Below are positions 47,439 to 56,500 of a DNA stretch of 64,000 nucleotides, piece by piece. Below the pieces are notes generated by a model. That model did not search any database. It saw only the letters and a program-made list of their open reading frames with translations, and was not told where the DNA came from. The stretch is from the NCBI GenBank assembly GCA_002441555.1, contig DJWK01000036.1, positions 1 to 64,000 on the forward strand, given 5' to 3'. The stretch is from Thermodesulfobacteriaceae bacterium UBA6232 (GTDB lineage: Bacteria > Desulfobacterota > Thermodesulfobacteria > Thermodesulfobacteriales > Thermodesulfobacteriaceae). Both the position numbers and the translations under genes were made by a program. Each line of letters opens with the position of its first letter. Within the stretch, counting starts at the first letter, position 1.

Positions 47439-50388
47439 ATTAACACGAAAAGGTTTTGTAAGAAATGTTTCCTTTATTTTACGGAGACCTTTCTTTTTCT
47501 TTATTCTCTTTTTATTAGTAATCCCTATAACTTATTATCTTTACAAGAAATTACCTACAGGCCTTGTTCCTGCAGAAGATAAAAGTGCTCTCTTTTGGTT
47601 TGCCAATCTCCCACCAGGGTCCTCTTTAAAAAGAACCGAAGAGCTTATCTCAAGAATTGAAGATATTCTAATGAAAATTCCTGAAGTTGACCGTTATGTA
47701 GCCATTTCTGGACTTGATATTCAAGGGCTTACCTATAAAACTGATTCAGCAGGAGGCTTTATTGGATTGAAACACTGGAAAGAAAGAAAAAAAGAGACCC
47801 AGAGCTCTTTTGCTCTTGCTCAAAAATTAAATATGCTTTTTTCCAAAGAAAAAGATGCCCTTATATTTGTAGTTAATGCTCCGGCTATAATGGGTCTTGG
47901 AAGAACAGGAGGTTTTGAACTTTATATTCAAGACCGTCTCGGAAGGGGAACACCTGCCCTTTTTGAGGTCACTCAGAAATTCATTGCCAAAGCCAATGAA
48001 AGACCTGAACTTACTGCGGTGAGAACAACCCTTGATGCAAGAACTCCCTACTATGTGGTAAAGGTAGATAGGGAAAAGGCCTATATGTATGATGTTGAGG
48101 TTGAAGATATTTATAAAACCCTCTCAGCCACCTTCGGAGCCTCCTATGTAAACGATTTTAATCTCTACGGAAGAATCTACAGGGTTTATCTTCAGGCAGA
48201 AGGAGATTTTCGAGAAGATTTGAGGGATTATAGCAGGGTTTTTGTAAAAAATAGGAAAGGAGAACTAATTCCTTTAAGCAATCTTATCAAAATTGAGAGA
48301 ACTGCTGATGTTATGGCTCTTGATAGGTTTAACATGTTTAATGCAGCAAGTGTGCTTGGAGAGCCTAAACCAGGATATTCAACTGGTCAAGCCTTGAAAG
48401 CTGTTTTTGAAATTGCCAAAGAGGTCCTTCCTGAGGGTTATTCCATATCCTTCTCAGGTGCAAGTTTTCAGGAATTAAGGGTTCAAGAAAAAACCAGCCA
48501 AAATATGCTTTATGCCATTATCTTTGTTTATTTAATTCTTGTGGCGCTCTATGAGAGCTGGTCTGCACCTCTTGCAGTGATGCTTTCTATTCCCTTTGCC
48601 ATATTGGGTGCCTCTTTAACACTCAATATTTTCCGTCTTGAAAACGATATTTATTTTCAGGTGGGATTAATCACCCTTATTGGTCTTTCGGCTAAGAATG
48701 CCATTTTAGTGGTTGAATTTGCCGAAGAAAGGTTGAAAAAAGGGATGGATTTAGTTTCTGCAACGATTGAAGGAGCCCGCTTGAGATATAGAGCTATAAT
48801 TATGACCTCTTTTGCCTTTATTGCAGGAGCTATTCCTCTGGCCTTAAGCTCTGGTGCAGGGGCAGCAAGCAGACACATTATAGGTTGGACCGTGGTTGGC
48901 GGAATGCTTTTTGCAACACTGATAGGCATATTTTTTATTCCCCTCCTCTATTACTTGATTAAAAGATTTACCCAAAAAATTATTTCCCTTAAAAGCCAGA
49001 AATTATTTATAATTCTTATTTCTTTATTCTTGGTCTCCTGTTCTTCCACTATTAATTATCAAAAACCACAAATTTCCCTATCCCACTCTATTTCTTCTCA
49101 AATTTTTTCAAGGGAAGCTGTCCTAAAAGAAAAATACTGGATGGATTTTAATGACCCGATTCTAAATGAACTTGTGGAAGAGGCCCTAAAAAATAACGAT
49201 GACATTTTGATAGCCTCTGCAAGGCTTGAGCAGGCATTAAAACGCATAAAGTATGTTGAAGCCGATAAATGGCCTCAAGTAGGATACGGTGCAAAGGTAA
49301 GCCGTGAAAGATCAAGTGAAGAAACTTTAACCCCTCGCCCTGGAGAAACCTTTTCTAACTATCAATTAAACTTAAGTGTTTTTTACGAAATTGATCTTTT
49401 CAAAAGACTTTCCCTTCAAGAAAAAAGCTATATCCATCGCTATCTTTCAACTTTAGAAGGAAAAAGGGCTTTGGAAATCTCGCTTACTGCGCTTGTTATA
49501 AATACTTATTTTGATCTTATTTCAGCTCAAAAAAGACTGGAAATTGCTTCTCAATTTTTAGAAAATCAGAGACAAAGCTATGAATTAAGAAAAAGGAGCT
49601 TTGAACTCGGGCTTTCCTCAGAAATAGCTGTTCTTCAAGCCAAGTCTGAATGGGAAAATACTGCAATACTATTGGAAAATATTAAAAAGGAAGTCAAGCT
49701 CTATCAGGATCAGCTCTCTTTATTGCTGGGAAAAGACCCTTCAGAACTCTTTGAGAGAAAGATAAGATTTGCAAGGGATTTCCCTTCTCCTCTTAAAATT
49801 CCACCCTTTTTACCCTCTTCTCTTCTTGAAAGAAGGCCTGATATTTTACAAGCTGAACATAACCTTTTAGCAGCTGAATATGATGTGGCTCTTGCTAAGA
49901 GGGAATACTTTCCAAGAATAACCCTCACTTCAGCCTTAGGATTACAAAGTCTTGAATTATCCAACTTAATTCAAGCAAGTGCAAGATATTGGAATCTTGC
50001 TGGCCTTCTTTCAGGAACTCTCCTTGATTTTGGAAGAAGAAAAACCAAAGTTGAAATAGCGGAAGCTCAAAAAAAGGAAAGTCTTTATCAATATGTCAAA
50101 ACAGTAAAAGAGGCTTTTTATGAGGTAAGTTCAGCTTTAAATGAACTTGAAACAGTTGAGGCTAAACTTAAAGAGCTTGAAAAAAGAGTAAAAACCCTTG
50201 AAGAACTCTATAAACTTGTAAAACTCAAATATGAAAAGGGACTTGTAAGCTATCTTGAAGTCCTTGATGCAGAAAGACAATTACTTTCAGCTGAATTGGA
50301 ACTTATATCTTTAAAAGGAGAAAGGCTTAAAAGACAGGTTTTACTTATTAAAGCCTTGGGTGGTGGCTTTAAAGGTTCCAATTCTTAA
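47407..50388 (+). CDS. RND pump C-terminal half fused in frame to an outer-membrane-factor lipoprotein
   Basis: Residues 1 to about 521 are the second half of the AcrB-type pump: TM7, LPTGLVPAEDKS, second porter region, and TM8-12 with GLITLIGLSAKNAILVVEFAEE and GAGAASRHIIGWTVVGGM. The frame then runs without stop through SLKSQK into a signal-like segment LFIILISLFLVSC (lipobox Cys at residue 545) and a complete NodT/TolC-like outer membrane factor: WMDFNDPILNELVEEAL, ASARLEQA, RRPDILQAEHNLLAAEYDV, KYEKGLVSYLEVLDAER. TM12 ends in the cytoplasm, so an internal signal peptide could be inserted and cut by signal peptidase II. A second undetected frameshift that would separate the genes is possible. 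Confidence 0.85.
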   Translation: MPIRLFQDFFELTRKGFVRNVSFILRRPFFFFILFLLVIPITYYLYKKLPTGLVPAEDKSALFWFANLPPGSSLKRTEELISRIEDILMKIPEVDRYVAISGLDIQGLTYKTDSAGGFIGLKHWKERKKETQSSFALAQKLNMLFSKEKDALIFVVNAPAIMGLGRTGGFELYIQDRLGRGTPALFEVTQKFIAKANERPELTAVRTTLDARTPYYVVKVDREKAYMYDVEVEDIYKTLSATFGASYVNDFNLYGRIYRVYLQAEGDFREDLRDYSRVFVKNRKGELIPLSNLIKIERTADVMALDRFNMFNAASVLGEPKPGYSTGQALKAVFEIAKEVLPEGYSISFSGASFQELRVQEKTSQNMLYAIIFVYLILVALYESWSAPLAVMLSIPFAILGASLTLNIFRLENDIYFQVGLITLIGLSAKNAILVVEFAEERLKKGMDLVSATIEGARLRYRAIIMTSFAFIAGAIPLALSSGAGAASRHIIGWTVVGGMLFATLIGIFFIPLLYYLIKRFTQKIISLKSQKLFIILISLFLVSCSSTINYQKPQISLSHSISSQIFSREAVLKEKYWMDFNDPILNELVEEALKNNDDILIASARLEQALKRIKYVEADKWPQVGYGAKVSRERSSEETLTPRPGETFSNYQLNLSVFYEIDLFKRLSLQEKSYIHRYLSTLEGKRALEISLTALVINTYFDLISAQKRLEIASQFLENQRQSYELRKRSFELGLSSEIAVLQAKSEWENTAILLENIKKEVKLYQDQLSLLLGKDPSELFERKIRFARDFPSPLKIPPFLPSSLLERRPDILQAEHNLLAAEYDVALAKREYFPRITLTSALGLQSLELSNLIQASARYWNLAGLLSGTLLDFGRRKTKVEIAEAQKKESLYQYVKTVKEAFYEVSSALNELETVEAKLKELEKRVKTLEELYKLVKLKYEKGLVSYLEVLDAERQLLSAELELISLKGERLKRQVLLIKALGGGFKGSNS

Positions 50389-50411
50389 AGTTTTTGTTAT
50401 AATCATTTTTG

Positions 50412-51089
50412 ATGAGTCTTTTCAAGTTAGAACAGGTTTCCAAAATTTATCCGCCTTATTATCGGGCTCTTCATAAAATAAATCTTGAAATTAAAAAAGG
50501 AGAATTTTTACTTTTAACAGGGCCAACTGGTGCTGGAAAAACCACCCTTCTTAAATTAATCTATGCTGAAGAAAAACCCACAGAAGGAGAAATATTTCTT
50601 GAAGGAGTTCCCTATTCAAATCTTTCTTATAAAGATATTATATCTTTTCGCCGAAAAATAGGTATAGTTTTTCAAGATCACAAGCTTTTTATGGATCTCT
50701 CTGTTTATGAAAACCTTGAGGTAGCTCTTGCCCTTTCTAAAAAAAAGATAAAAAACAAAAAGTTTTATATTTATGACTGGCTTGAAAAATTTGGTCTCTC
50801 TCATAAAGCCAAAAAACTGGTTAAAGAACTTTCAGGAGGAGAACAGCAAAAAATAGGCCTTATCAGAGCTCTAATTAAAGAACCTCCTATATTGATACTC
50901 GATGAACCAACGGGGAATCTTGATCCTTTCAGTATTGGAGAAATTATTGAACTTCTAAAGGGTTTACATAAGAAAGGAACAACAATAATCTTATCCACTC
51001 ATGATCCCACTATTATTTCGAAAAAACCCGGAAGAATTATTATGTTAGAACGAGGGGAACTTGTCCCAAATGTGGATATCTATTGGTAA
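50412..51089 (+). CDS. ftsE: Cell-division ABC ATPase FtsE
   Basis: ATPase partner of FtsX at the septum. Walker A GPTGAGKTT near residue 37, Q-loop FQDHKLFMDLSV (typical FtsE), signature LSGGEQQKIGLIRAL, Walker B ILILDEPTGNLDP and ILSTHD are all visible. 225 residues. ATG at 50412 (a TTG lies one codon before). TATAAT at 50398-50403 is very close to the start, so the gene may have a nearly leaderless transcript. It overlaps ftsX by 20 bases. Confidence 0.93.
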   Translation: MSLFKLEQVSKIYPPYYRALHKINLEIKKGEFLLLTGPTGAGKTTLLKLIYAEEKPTEGEIFLEGVPYSNLSYKDIISFRRKIGIVFQDHKLFMDLSVYENLEVALALSKKKIKNKKFYIYDWLEKFGLSHKAKKLVKELSGGEQQKIGLIRALIKEPPILILDEPTGNLDPFSIGEIIELLKGLHKKGTTIILSTHDPTIISKKPGRIIMLERGELVPNVDIYW

Positions 51090-51921
51090 GCTCGAATTTA
51101 AAAAAGGTTTTGTCTATTATTTTTTATTATATCTTTTTTTCTTTTTCTGGTCAATTTTTACCCTTTTTGGCCTCTTTGTTTATAAAAATTTGACATTATT
51201 TAATAAAAATTACTTTCAAAAGGTGGGGGTTTCCATCTTATTTTATCCTAAGGAAAATATTAGTATTGAAGATCTTAAGAAAATTTTTCTAAAATTTAAT
51301 TATCTTTCGAATTTTGAGATATACCCTCCCCAAAAGGTATATATTGAAATTGAAAAAGATTTACCTACGGATTTTATAAAAGATGAAGAAATTAATAAAA
51401 TTTTTCCCTATTTAATAAAAATAAAACTAAAATCAATTAGTGAATTATCTAAATTAAAAAAAGATGTTGAACTTATACAGGAACTATCTAAAAATAAATT
51501 TGAAATACTGCCTGAACCTGGAATAAAAAATTTACCTTTTATTAAATACTTGCATTATGGTTTGATTATTTTTCTTTCTCTATGGAACCTCATTTATCTC
51601 ATCTTTTTCATTTTTCTGAATCAGGGTTTAAATAATCATCTTAAAAATCAAATCGAAATTTTTCAACTTTTAGGTGGACATATATTAAAACTAAAACTAA
51701 TTAGAGCCTTAATTATTATTATTCCTCTCCTTTTGCTCTGGATGTTATCATCCCTCTTGTATTATTTTTTTACAAAAAATTTAATTTACTTTTTCCACTT
51801 TTTGAATTTTTTTCCAAATCTTAACAATATTCTTGAAATCATATTTTTTGTTCTGTATTTTAGTTTTTTAATTTTGATTTATCCTTTATTTATTGTTTTT
51901 TTTAGTTTTAAAAAAATATGA
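51070..51921 (+). CDS. ftsX: Cell-division membrane protein FtsX
   Basis: Four-span permease-like protein that passes the ATPase signal of FtsE to periplasmic murein-hydrolase activators. A first span is at about residues 12-36, an extracellular loop of about 130 residues follows (SILFYPKENISIEDL), then three spans in the C-terminal half with NHLKNQIEIFQLLGGH between TM2 and TM3, the conserved FtsX cytoplasmic segment. About 283 residues. Very AT-rich coding. Overlaps the next gene by 4 bases. ATG at 51070 is a choice between two close starts. Confidence 0.88.
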   Translation: MWISIGKLEFKKGFVYYFLLYLFFFFWSIFTLFGLFVYKNLTLFNKNYFQKVGVSILFYPKENISIEDLKKIFLKFNYLSNFEIYPPQKVYIEIEKDLPTDFIKDEEINKIFPYLIKIKLKSISELSKLKKDVELIQELSKNKFEILPEPGIKNLPFIKYLHYGLIIFLSLWNLIYLIFFIFLNQGLNNHLKNQIEIFQLLGGHILKLKLIRALIIIIPLLLLWMLSSLLYYFFTKNLIYFFHFLNFFPNLNNILEIIFFVLYFSFLILIYPLFIVFFSFKKI

Positions 51922-52703
51922 AAAAATTTTTGTTAATTTCTTTAATCACTTTTTTATTATTATTAAACAACATTTCCGTTATTTCTGTTCATTCCGAACA
52001 AAATCTCAAAGAATTACAAAATGAGATATTGAACATTGAGAAAGATCTAAATCTTATACAAGAAAAACTTAAAATTTTGAAAGAAAATTTATTTTATACC
52101 AAAAGATTAATTGTTTTTACTTTAATTAAAGAAAAAATCTTAAAAAATAATTTCATTTTTTTCGATACCAGTGAAGAGTATTTTGAATTAAGAAAAAAAT
52201 TTTTGCTTTATTCAAATCTTTATTACACTTTTTACAATAACTTAATTAAAAAAGAAGAAAATTATCAAAAATTAAATTTACTATATCATAAGAAACTTGA
52301 AGAAAGTAAAAAACTAAAAGAAAAATTATATGAAAAACTAATAAATACTAAAAATCAAGAAAACCCTCAAGAAAAAAACATAACATCTATTAATAAAACA
52401 CAAAAATTTATTATTTTTGATCCAATAACTGGCAAAGCAATAAAAGAGGGTAAATACAAGAAAAAAATTCAAGTAGGCACCCCCGTATTTTCTCCCTTTG
52501 ACGGTGTGATTAAAAAAATAGGTTTTTTTGATGGCATTTTAAGTATAACTGTTGAAAATAATAAATGTTACGCTTTGTTATCAGGGTTCAGTGTTTTAAG
52601 TATTTTCTTGGGAGAAGCGGTAAAAGCTAAAGAAAAACTCGGAGAGGTCGGATTTTCAGAAGAAAGTTACAATTTTTATTATGAAATTTATTGTTCAAAA
52701 TAA
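51918..52703 (+). CDS. EnvC-like murein hydrolase activator with degenerate LytM domain
   Basis: Exported protein of 261 residues: signal peptide (about residues 1-27), coiled coils at about 30-65 and 95-150, then a short LytM/M23-type domain (VFSPFDGVIKKIGFFDGILSI, SGFSVL, GEVGF, FYYEIYCSK). The zinc ligands of active M23 peptidases are not present: where HxH is expected it has YYEIY. EnvC, which activates amidases rather than cutting wall itself, shows the same loss. Directly after ftsEX, whose FtsX loop recruits EnvC in other bacteria. No amidase gene is adjacent. Confidence 0.8.
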   Translation: MKKFLLISLITFLLLLNNISVISVHSEQNLKELQNEILNIEKDLNLIQEKLKILKENLFYTKRLIVFTLIKEKILKNNFIFFDTSEEYFELRKKFLLYSNLYYTFYNNLIKKEENYQKLNLLYHKKLEESKKLKEKLYEKLINTKNQENPQEKNITSINKTQKFIIFDPITGKAIKEGKYKKKIQVGTPVFSPFDGVIKKIGFFDGILSITVENNKCYALLSGFSVLSIFLGEAVKAKEKLGEVGFSEESYNFYYEIYCSK

Positions 52704-52704
52704 T

Positions 52705-53175
52705 TTAATCAAGAAGAGTCTTTATAACTTTCGTTTCAAGGTATGAAAAAATATAACCATTAAGATAAAGCCCGCATCCAAGTATCCAAGTCTCATCCCT
52801 TAAAATTACATAGCCAGGCTCAAGGGGAAGATCCATTTTTATTTTTTTACTTTCTTGTAAAATCTTTAACTGCTCTTCTGTTAACTGCACAATATTTTTT
52901 TTAGCAAGCTTTCCAAATCTCTGTAAAAACGTAGATGTAGGTTTTAAATAGTTTTTAATTTTTCTTAAAAATAAAAGCCCTACTGATTCAGGTGAGAGCT
53001 TTTTTAAAAGGTGAATATACTCTGTTTTTGGAAATAACCAGAAATGGGTAGCCCCTTTAAAAATTGTGTATTCATCAAAAATTCCAGGGTTGATTCCAAA
53101 CCTTTCTTCAAGATAAAAAAGAATTTGCCTTCTTTCATCAGGGGTTATCTCTTCTGGGAAAGGTTTTTTTTTCAT
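52705..53175 (-). CDS. Hypothetical protein, possible PUA-like RNA-binding protein
   Basis: A 156-residue protein starting MKKKPFPEEITP. A block like EERFGINPGIFDEYTIFKGATHFWLF and LKPTSTFLQRFGKLAKKNIVQLTEEQL resembles pre-PUA/PUA regions attached to NOL1/NOP2-type rRNA methyltransferases, and LEPGYVILRDETWILGCGLYLNG fits a PUA beta core. There is no methyltransferase domain. Start 53175 is preferred as GGGGGA precedes it; the frame opens 42 bases earlier. It converges with the EnvC-like gene. A role in RNA binding is inferred. Confidence 0.5.
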   Translation of the reverse strand: MKKKPFPEEITPDERRQILFYLEERFGINPGIFDEYTIFKGATHFWLFPKTEYIHLLKKLSPESVGLLFLRKIKNYLKPTSTFLQRFGKLAKKNIVQLTEEQLKILQESKKIKMDLPLEPGYVILRDETWILGCGLYLNGYIFSYLETKVIKTLLD

Positions 53176-53249
53176 CGTTGATTTCCCCCAAGAATTACCT
53201 ATATTATATTTTAGCATAAATCAGGATTTTTTCTGGAGGTGAAGGAAAC

Positions 53250-54164
53250 ATGCCCAAGGATTACTATGAAATTTTAGGGGTCCCGAGAAATGCAACTCAA
53301 GAGGAAATCAAAAAAGCCTATCGCAGACTTGCAATGAAATACCATCCTGACAGAAACAAGGGAAATAAAGAGGCAGAAGAAAAGTTTAAAGAAATAAATG
53401 AGGCCTATGCCGTTCTTTCTGATCCTGAAAAAAGAAGACTATATGATCTTTATGGTTCCACAGAATTTGAAAAAAGATATTCTCAAGAGGATATTTTCAG
53501 AGATTTCGATTTTGAAAGTGTCTTTAGAGACCTTGGCATTGATCTTTCAGGTTTTTTCAAAAGGGGAAGAAGAGGTGGAAGAATATTCACCTTTGATCTT
53601 GGAGATATCTTTGCCAATTTATTTGGAACCACCTTTGGAGAAGAGGCCTATTCACCCTTTGGAGAAATATATGAAACCTATCAATTTGAACTGCCATTAA
53701 CCCTTGATGAAGCCATAAAAGGTGGAGAAAAAGAAGTCATTGTCCCAGGAACTTATGAAACTTTAAAAGTAAAAATCCCTCCTGGAGTGGAAGACGGAAC
53801 TGTTTTAAAAATTACGAAAAGAACTGGCAACAAAGTAAAAGAATACAACTTAAAGGTAAGGGTTAGGTCACCTGAAGGAGTAAAAATTGAAAATGGTAAT
53901 ATTTATATTGAAAAGGAAATCCCTTTTACTACATTCTTTCTCGGAGGAGAAATTGAAATTACAACTCCTGAAGGTAAAAGGGTAAAAACCAAGGTCCCCC
54001 CTCTGGTGAAACCAGGAGCAAAATTGAGGTTAAAAGGACTTGGGATTTCCAAAAAAGATGGTGGTAAGGGAGACCTCTTTGTGATTCTTCAACCTTCCAT
54101 GCCAGCCAGATTAACTCAAGAGCAAAAAGAATATTTAGAAAAACTTAAAACTCTCGGATTATAA
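53250..54164 (+). CDS. cbpA: DnaJ/CbpA-type co-chaperone
   Basis: Hsp40 co-chaperone of 304 residues. J domain at residues 4-68 with YHPDRN and [10 protein letters not shown] Gly/Phe-rich linker follows ([19 protein letters not shown]), then the two C-terminal beta domains ([59 protein letters not shown]). No CXXCXGXG zinc fingers, so CbpA-like rather than DnaJ. ATG at 53250 follows GGAGGTGAAGG. Separate from any dnaK or grpE in this window. Confidence 0.92.
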   Translation: MPKDYYEILGVPRNATQEEIKKAYRRLAMKYHPDRNKGNKEAEEKFKEINEAYAVLSDPEKRRLYDLYGSTEFEKRYSQEDIFRDFDFESVFRDLGIDLSGFFKRGRRGGRIFTFDLGDIFANLFGTTFGEEAYSPFGEIYETYQFELPLTLDEAIKGGEKEVIVPGTYETLKVKIPPGVEDGTVLKITKRTGNKVKEYNLKVRVRSPEGVKIENGNIYIEKEIPFTTFFLGGEIEITTPEGKRVKTKVPPLVKPGAKLRLKGLGISKKDGGKGDLFVILQPSMPARLTQEQKEYLEKLKTLGL

Positions 54165-54227
54165 ATGTCTTGTTTTTCAGTCAAATGTTATTATATTTAA
54201 GTTAAAACCCTTTATACTTGGAGGATC

Positions 54228-55967
54228 TTGAGAAAAGAAGTTTTTGGTAATCTTCAGGGTTTAAAACCAAGTGAAGTAAGAAAATTAGAACGTCTATATT
54301 ATCGTAAAGTTCATCCTAATTCTATTATTACAACTGATCTTGCCTGGGAAATTGCCGAACTCTCCTTTTCTCTTAATCGCCAGATTGGACTTTTAATTAA
54401 CAGAAAGGGTGAAATTGATTATGTAATTGTGGGAACCTTTAATCAAATTGAAATTCCTGAACTTAAGGGATATAGAGACCACATAGCAAGACTTAAGGGA
54501 CTTAGATTAATTCATACTCACCTTGTGAAAAATGGAAAAGGAAGTGGCCTTGACCAAGATGATTTGATTGATCTTGCCTTTTTAAGACTTGATCTTGTAG
54601 GAGCCCTTGAAGTAAATGAAAAGGGGGAACCCGGAAAAATCTATTTAGCTCATATTCTTCCTCATCCAGATTTTTATCAAGCTGCCTTTTCTGAAAGGGA
54701 AGATAATTTCTTTTTTTTCTTTAAGCCCCTTTATGTCTGGGATTTAAAAGAAAATTTCTTGGATTTAATCAAAAACTTAGAGGATGAATTTGAAAGGGTT
54801 AAACCTTTAAAAGGTATAGCAGAAAACGAGGATAGAGCCATCTTAATTCTGGTAAGGGAGCCAGGAGATCACTATTGGGAAGAGCGCTTGGAGGAACTCA
54901 AAGAGCTTTCAAGAACTGCGGGGGTTAATGTTGTCGGGGAAGTGGTACAAAAAAGATCTTCCCTTGATCCGAGGTATGTCATCGGTAAAGGTAAACTCCT
55001 TGAGGTTATGATTCTTGCTATGAGAAATAGAGCCAATCTTTTAATTTTTGATAGAGAACTTTCTCCTTCTCAGGTTAGAGCCCTCAATGAAGCTACTGAC
55101 TTAAGGGTTATTGACAGAACCCAGCTTATTCTTGATATTTTTGCTCAAAGAGCCAGATCCAGAGAGGGAAAAATTCAGGTAGAAATGGCACAACTTCGTT
55201 ATGCCTTACCCCGCTTAAGAGCTAAAGATGATGCCTTTTCAAGACTTACAGGTGGTATTGGCGGAAGAGGTCCTGGAGAAACCAAACTTGAAATTGATAG
55301 GCGAAGAATTAAAGAAAGGCTTGCCAAACTCCAAAGGGAACTTGAGAAAATTTCTCAAGAAAGGGAACTCCGAAGAAGAAGGAGAAAAAAGCTCAATTAT
55401 AAAGTAGTTGCTTTAATAGGATATACCAACGCTGGAAAGACTACCCTTTTAAATACCCTTGCCAAATCAAAATATCTTGCAGAGGATAAACTTTTTGCTA
55501 CCCTTGACCCTGTGACTAAAGCGGTAAGAACTCCCAATGGAAATATTTTTCTCCTTACTGATACTGTAGGATTTATCAGGGATCTTCCTGAAGAACTTAA
55601 AAAAGCTTTTAAAGCAACCCTTGAGGAATTATACAACGCCGATCTTCTTCTTCACTTGATAGATATAAGTCATCCAGACTGGGAAAATCACATTCTTTCA
55701 GTAGAAACTATTCTTGAAGAAATGGAACTTTTAAATTACCCAAGGCTTATGGTTTTTAATAAAATTGATAAACTGAGAGAAAAACCTGAATATTCCCCTT
55801 CCCTTCTTGAAAGAATCCTCAAACAATATCAAGGAATCGGAATTTCTGCCCTAAAAGGAGAAAATCTTGAAAATTTATTGCTTAAAATAGAGGAACTTCT
55901 CTTTCAAACTCCTGTTTTAACCTCTCATCATGAAGATATCCTTTTAGATACCCTCTGGGGTGGATAA
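54228..55967 (+). CDS. hflX: HflX-family ribosome-associated GTPase with N-terminal extension
   Basis: Splits stalled or stressed ribosomes in other bacteria. After an unusual N-terminal extension of about 190 residues (HflX-like start NEDRAILILV comes near residue 205) the HflX domain follows: the Gly-rich block SRLTGGIGGRGPGETKLE, a coiled-coil, then the GTPase G1 GYTNAGKTT near residue 398, G3 DTVGFI and G4 FNKID. The extension contains IHTHLVKNGKGSGLDQDDLIDL, a JAB/MPN-like look that I cannot confirm. 579 residues. TTG start at 54228 with GGAGGA upstream. Its 3' end overlaps rsfS convergently by 40 bases. Confidence 0.92.
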   Translation: MRKEVFGNLQGLKPSEVRKLERLYYRKVHPNSIITTDLAWEIAELSFSLNRQIGLLINRKGEIDYVIVGTFNQIEIPELKGYRDHIARLKGLRLIHTHLVKNGKGSGLDQDDLIDLAFLRLDLVGALEVNEKGEPGKIYLAHILPHPDFYQAAFSEREDNFFFFFKPLYVWDLKENFLDLIKNLEDEFERVKPLKGIAENEDRAILILVREPGDHYWEERLEELKELSRTAGVNVVGEVVQKRSSLDPRYVIGKGKLLEVMILAMRNRANLLIFDRELSPSQVRALNEATDLRVIDRTQLILDIFAQRARSREGKIQVEMAQLRYALPRLRAKDDAFSRLTGGIGGRGPGETKLEIDRRRIKERLAKLQRELEKISQERELRRRRRKKLNYKVVALIGYTNAGKTTLLNTLAKSKYLAEDKLFATLDPVTKAVRTPNGNIFLLTDTVGFIRDLPEELKKAFKATLEELYNADLLLHLIDISHPDWENHILSVETILEEMELLNYPRLMVFNKIDKLREKPEYSPSLLERILKQYQGIGISALKGENLENLLLKIEELLFQTPVLTSHHEDILLDTLWGG

Positions 55968-56284
55968 TCGCTCCAAAGTTCTTCCAGGGCATAAAGAGAC
56001 CTTATAGGTTCAAAAAAGATGTGAACAATTATATCTTCATAGTCAAGAACAATCCAATTTCCTGTTTCTAAACCTTCAACAGAAAGGGGCTTTAGGCCCT
56101 CTTTTTCAAGTTCAAACACCACATAATCTGAAAGACCCTGAGCATGCTTGGTGGAATGGGCACTACAAATAATAAAATAATCTGCAAAATCTACCTTTGA
56201 AGAAATATCAATAACCACAATATCTTCAGCTTTTTTATCCTCAAGAACTTTGATTATCTTGTTGACTTTTGTATTCTCTGCCAT
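55928..56284 (-). CDS. rsfS: Ribosome silencing factor RsfS
   Basis: Small protein of 118 residues that binds L14 of the large subunit and blocks subunit joining in starvation. Family features: EDIVVIDISSKVDFADYFII, STKHAQGLSDYV, GNWIVLDYEDIIVHIF and YALEELWSD. ATG at 56284 overlaps the stop region of the DUF6485 gene. It converges on hflX; the two ribosome factors share 40 bases at their ends. Confidence 0.94.
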   Translation of the reverse strand: MAENTKVNKIIKVLEDKKAEDIVVIDISSKVDFADYFIICSAHSTKHAQGLSDYVVFELEKEGLKPLSVEGLETGNWIVLDYEDIIVHIFFEPIRSLYALEELWSDYPPQRVSKRISS

Positions 56285-56487
56285 TATACCTTTCCTTCCT
56301 GCACAAGCCTTGCAAAATGCTCAAAACTTCTATCATAAGTGGCTTCAGCTTCCTTTGGAAAAGCACAAGCTGGAAGTTGCCTCATTCTTAAATGATAATG
56401 AAGACATTCACAGCAAATCCCCTTTTTTGAACAAGGGTCATAGGTGCAATTACATCTCTTCAAATTGCGCTCTCTTTTGCACTCCAT
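56284..56487 (-). CDS. DUF6485-type cysteine-rich small protein
   Basis: Sixty-seven residues with seven Cys in a pattern CKRERN, CNCTYDPC, KKGICCECLHYH, LPACAFP. This matches my memory of the DUF6485 family, presumed metal-binding and of unknown function. The ending EATYDRSFEHFARL is also typical. It lies between glmS and rsfS on the minus strand, the spacing (13 bases to glmS) suggesting one transcript. Confidence 0.75.
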   Translation of the reverse strand: MECKRERNLKRCNCTYDPCSKKGICCECLHYHLRMRQLPACAFPKEAEATYDRSFEHFARLVQEGKV

Positions 56488-56500
56488 AGCTTTACCCCCT

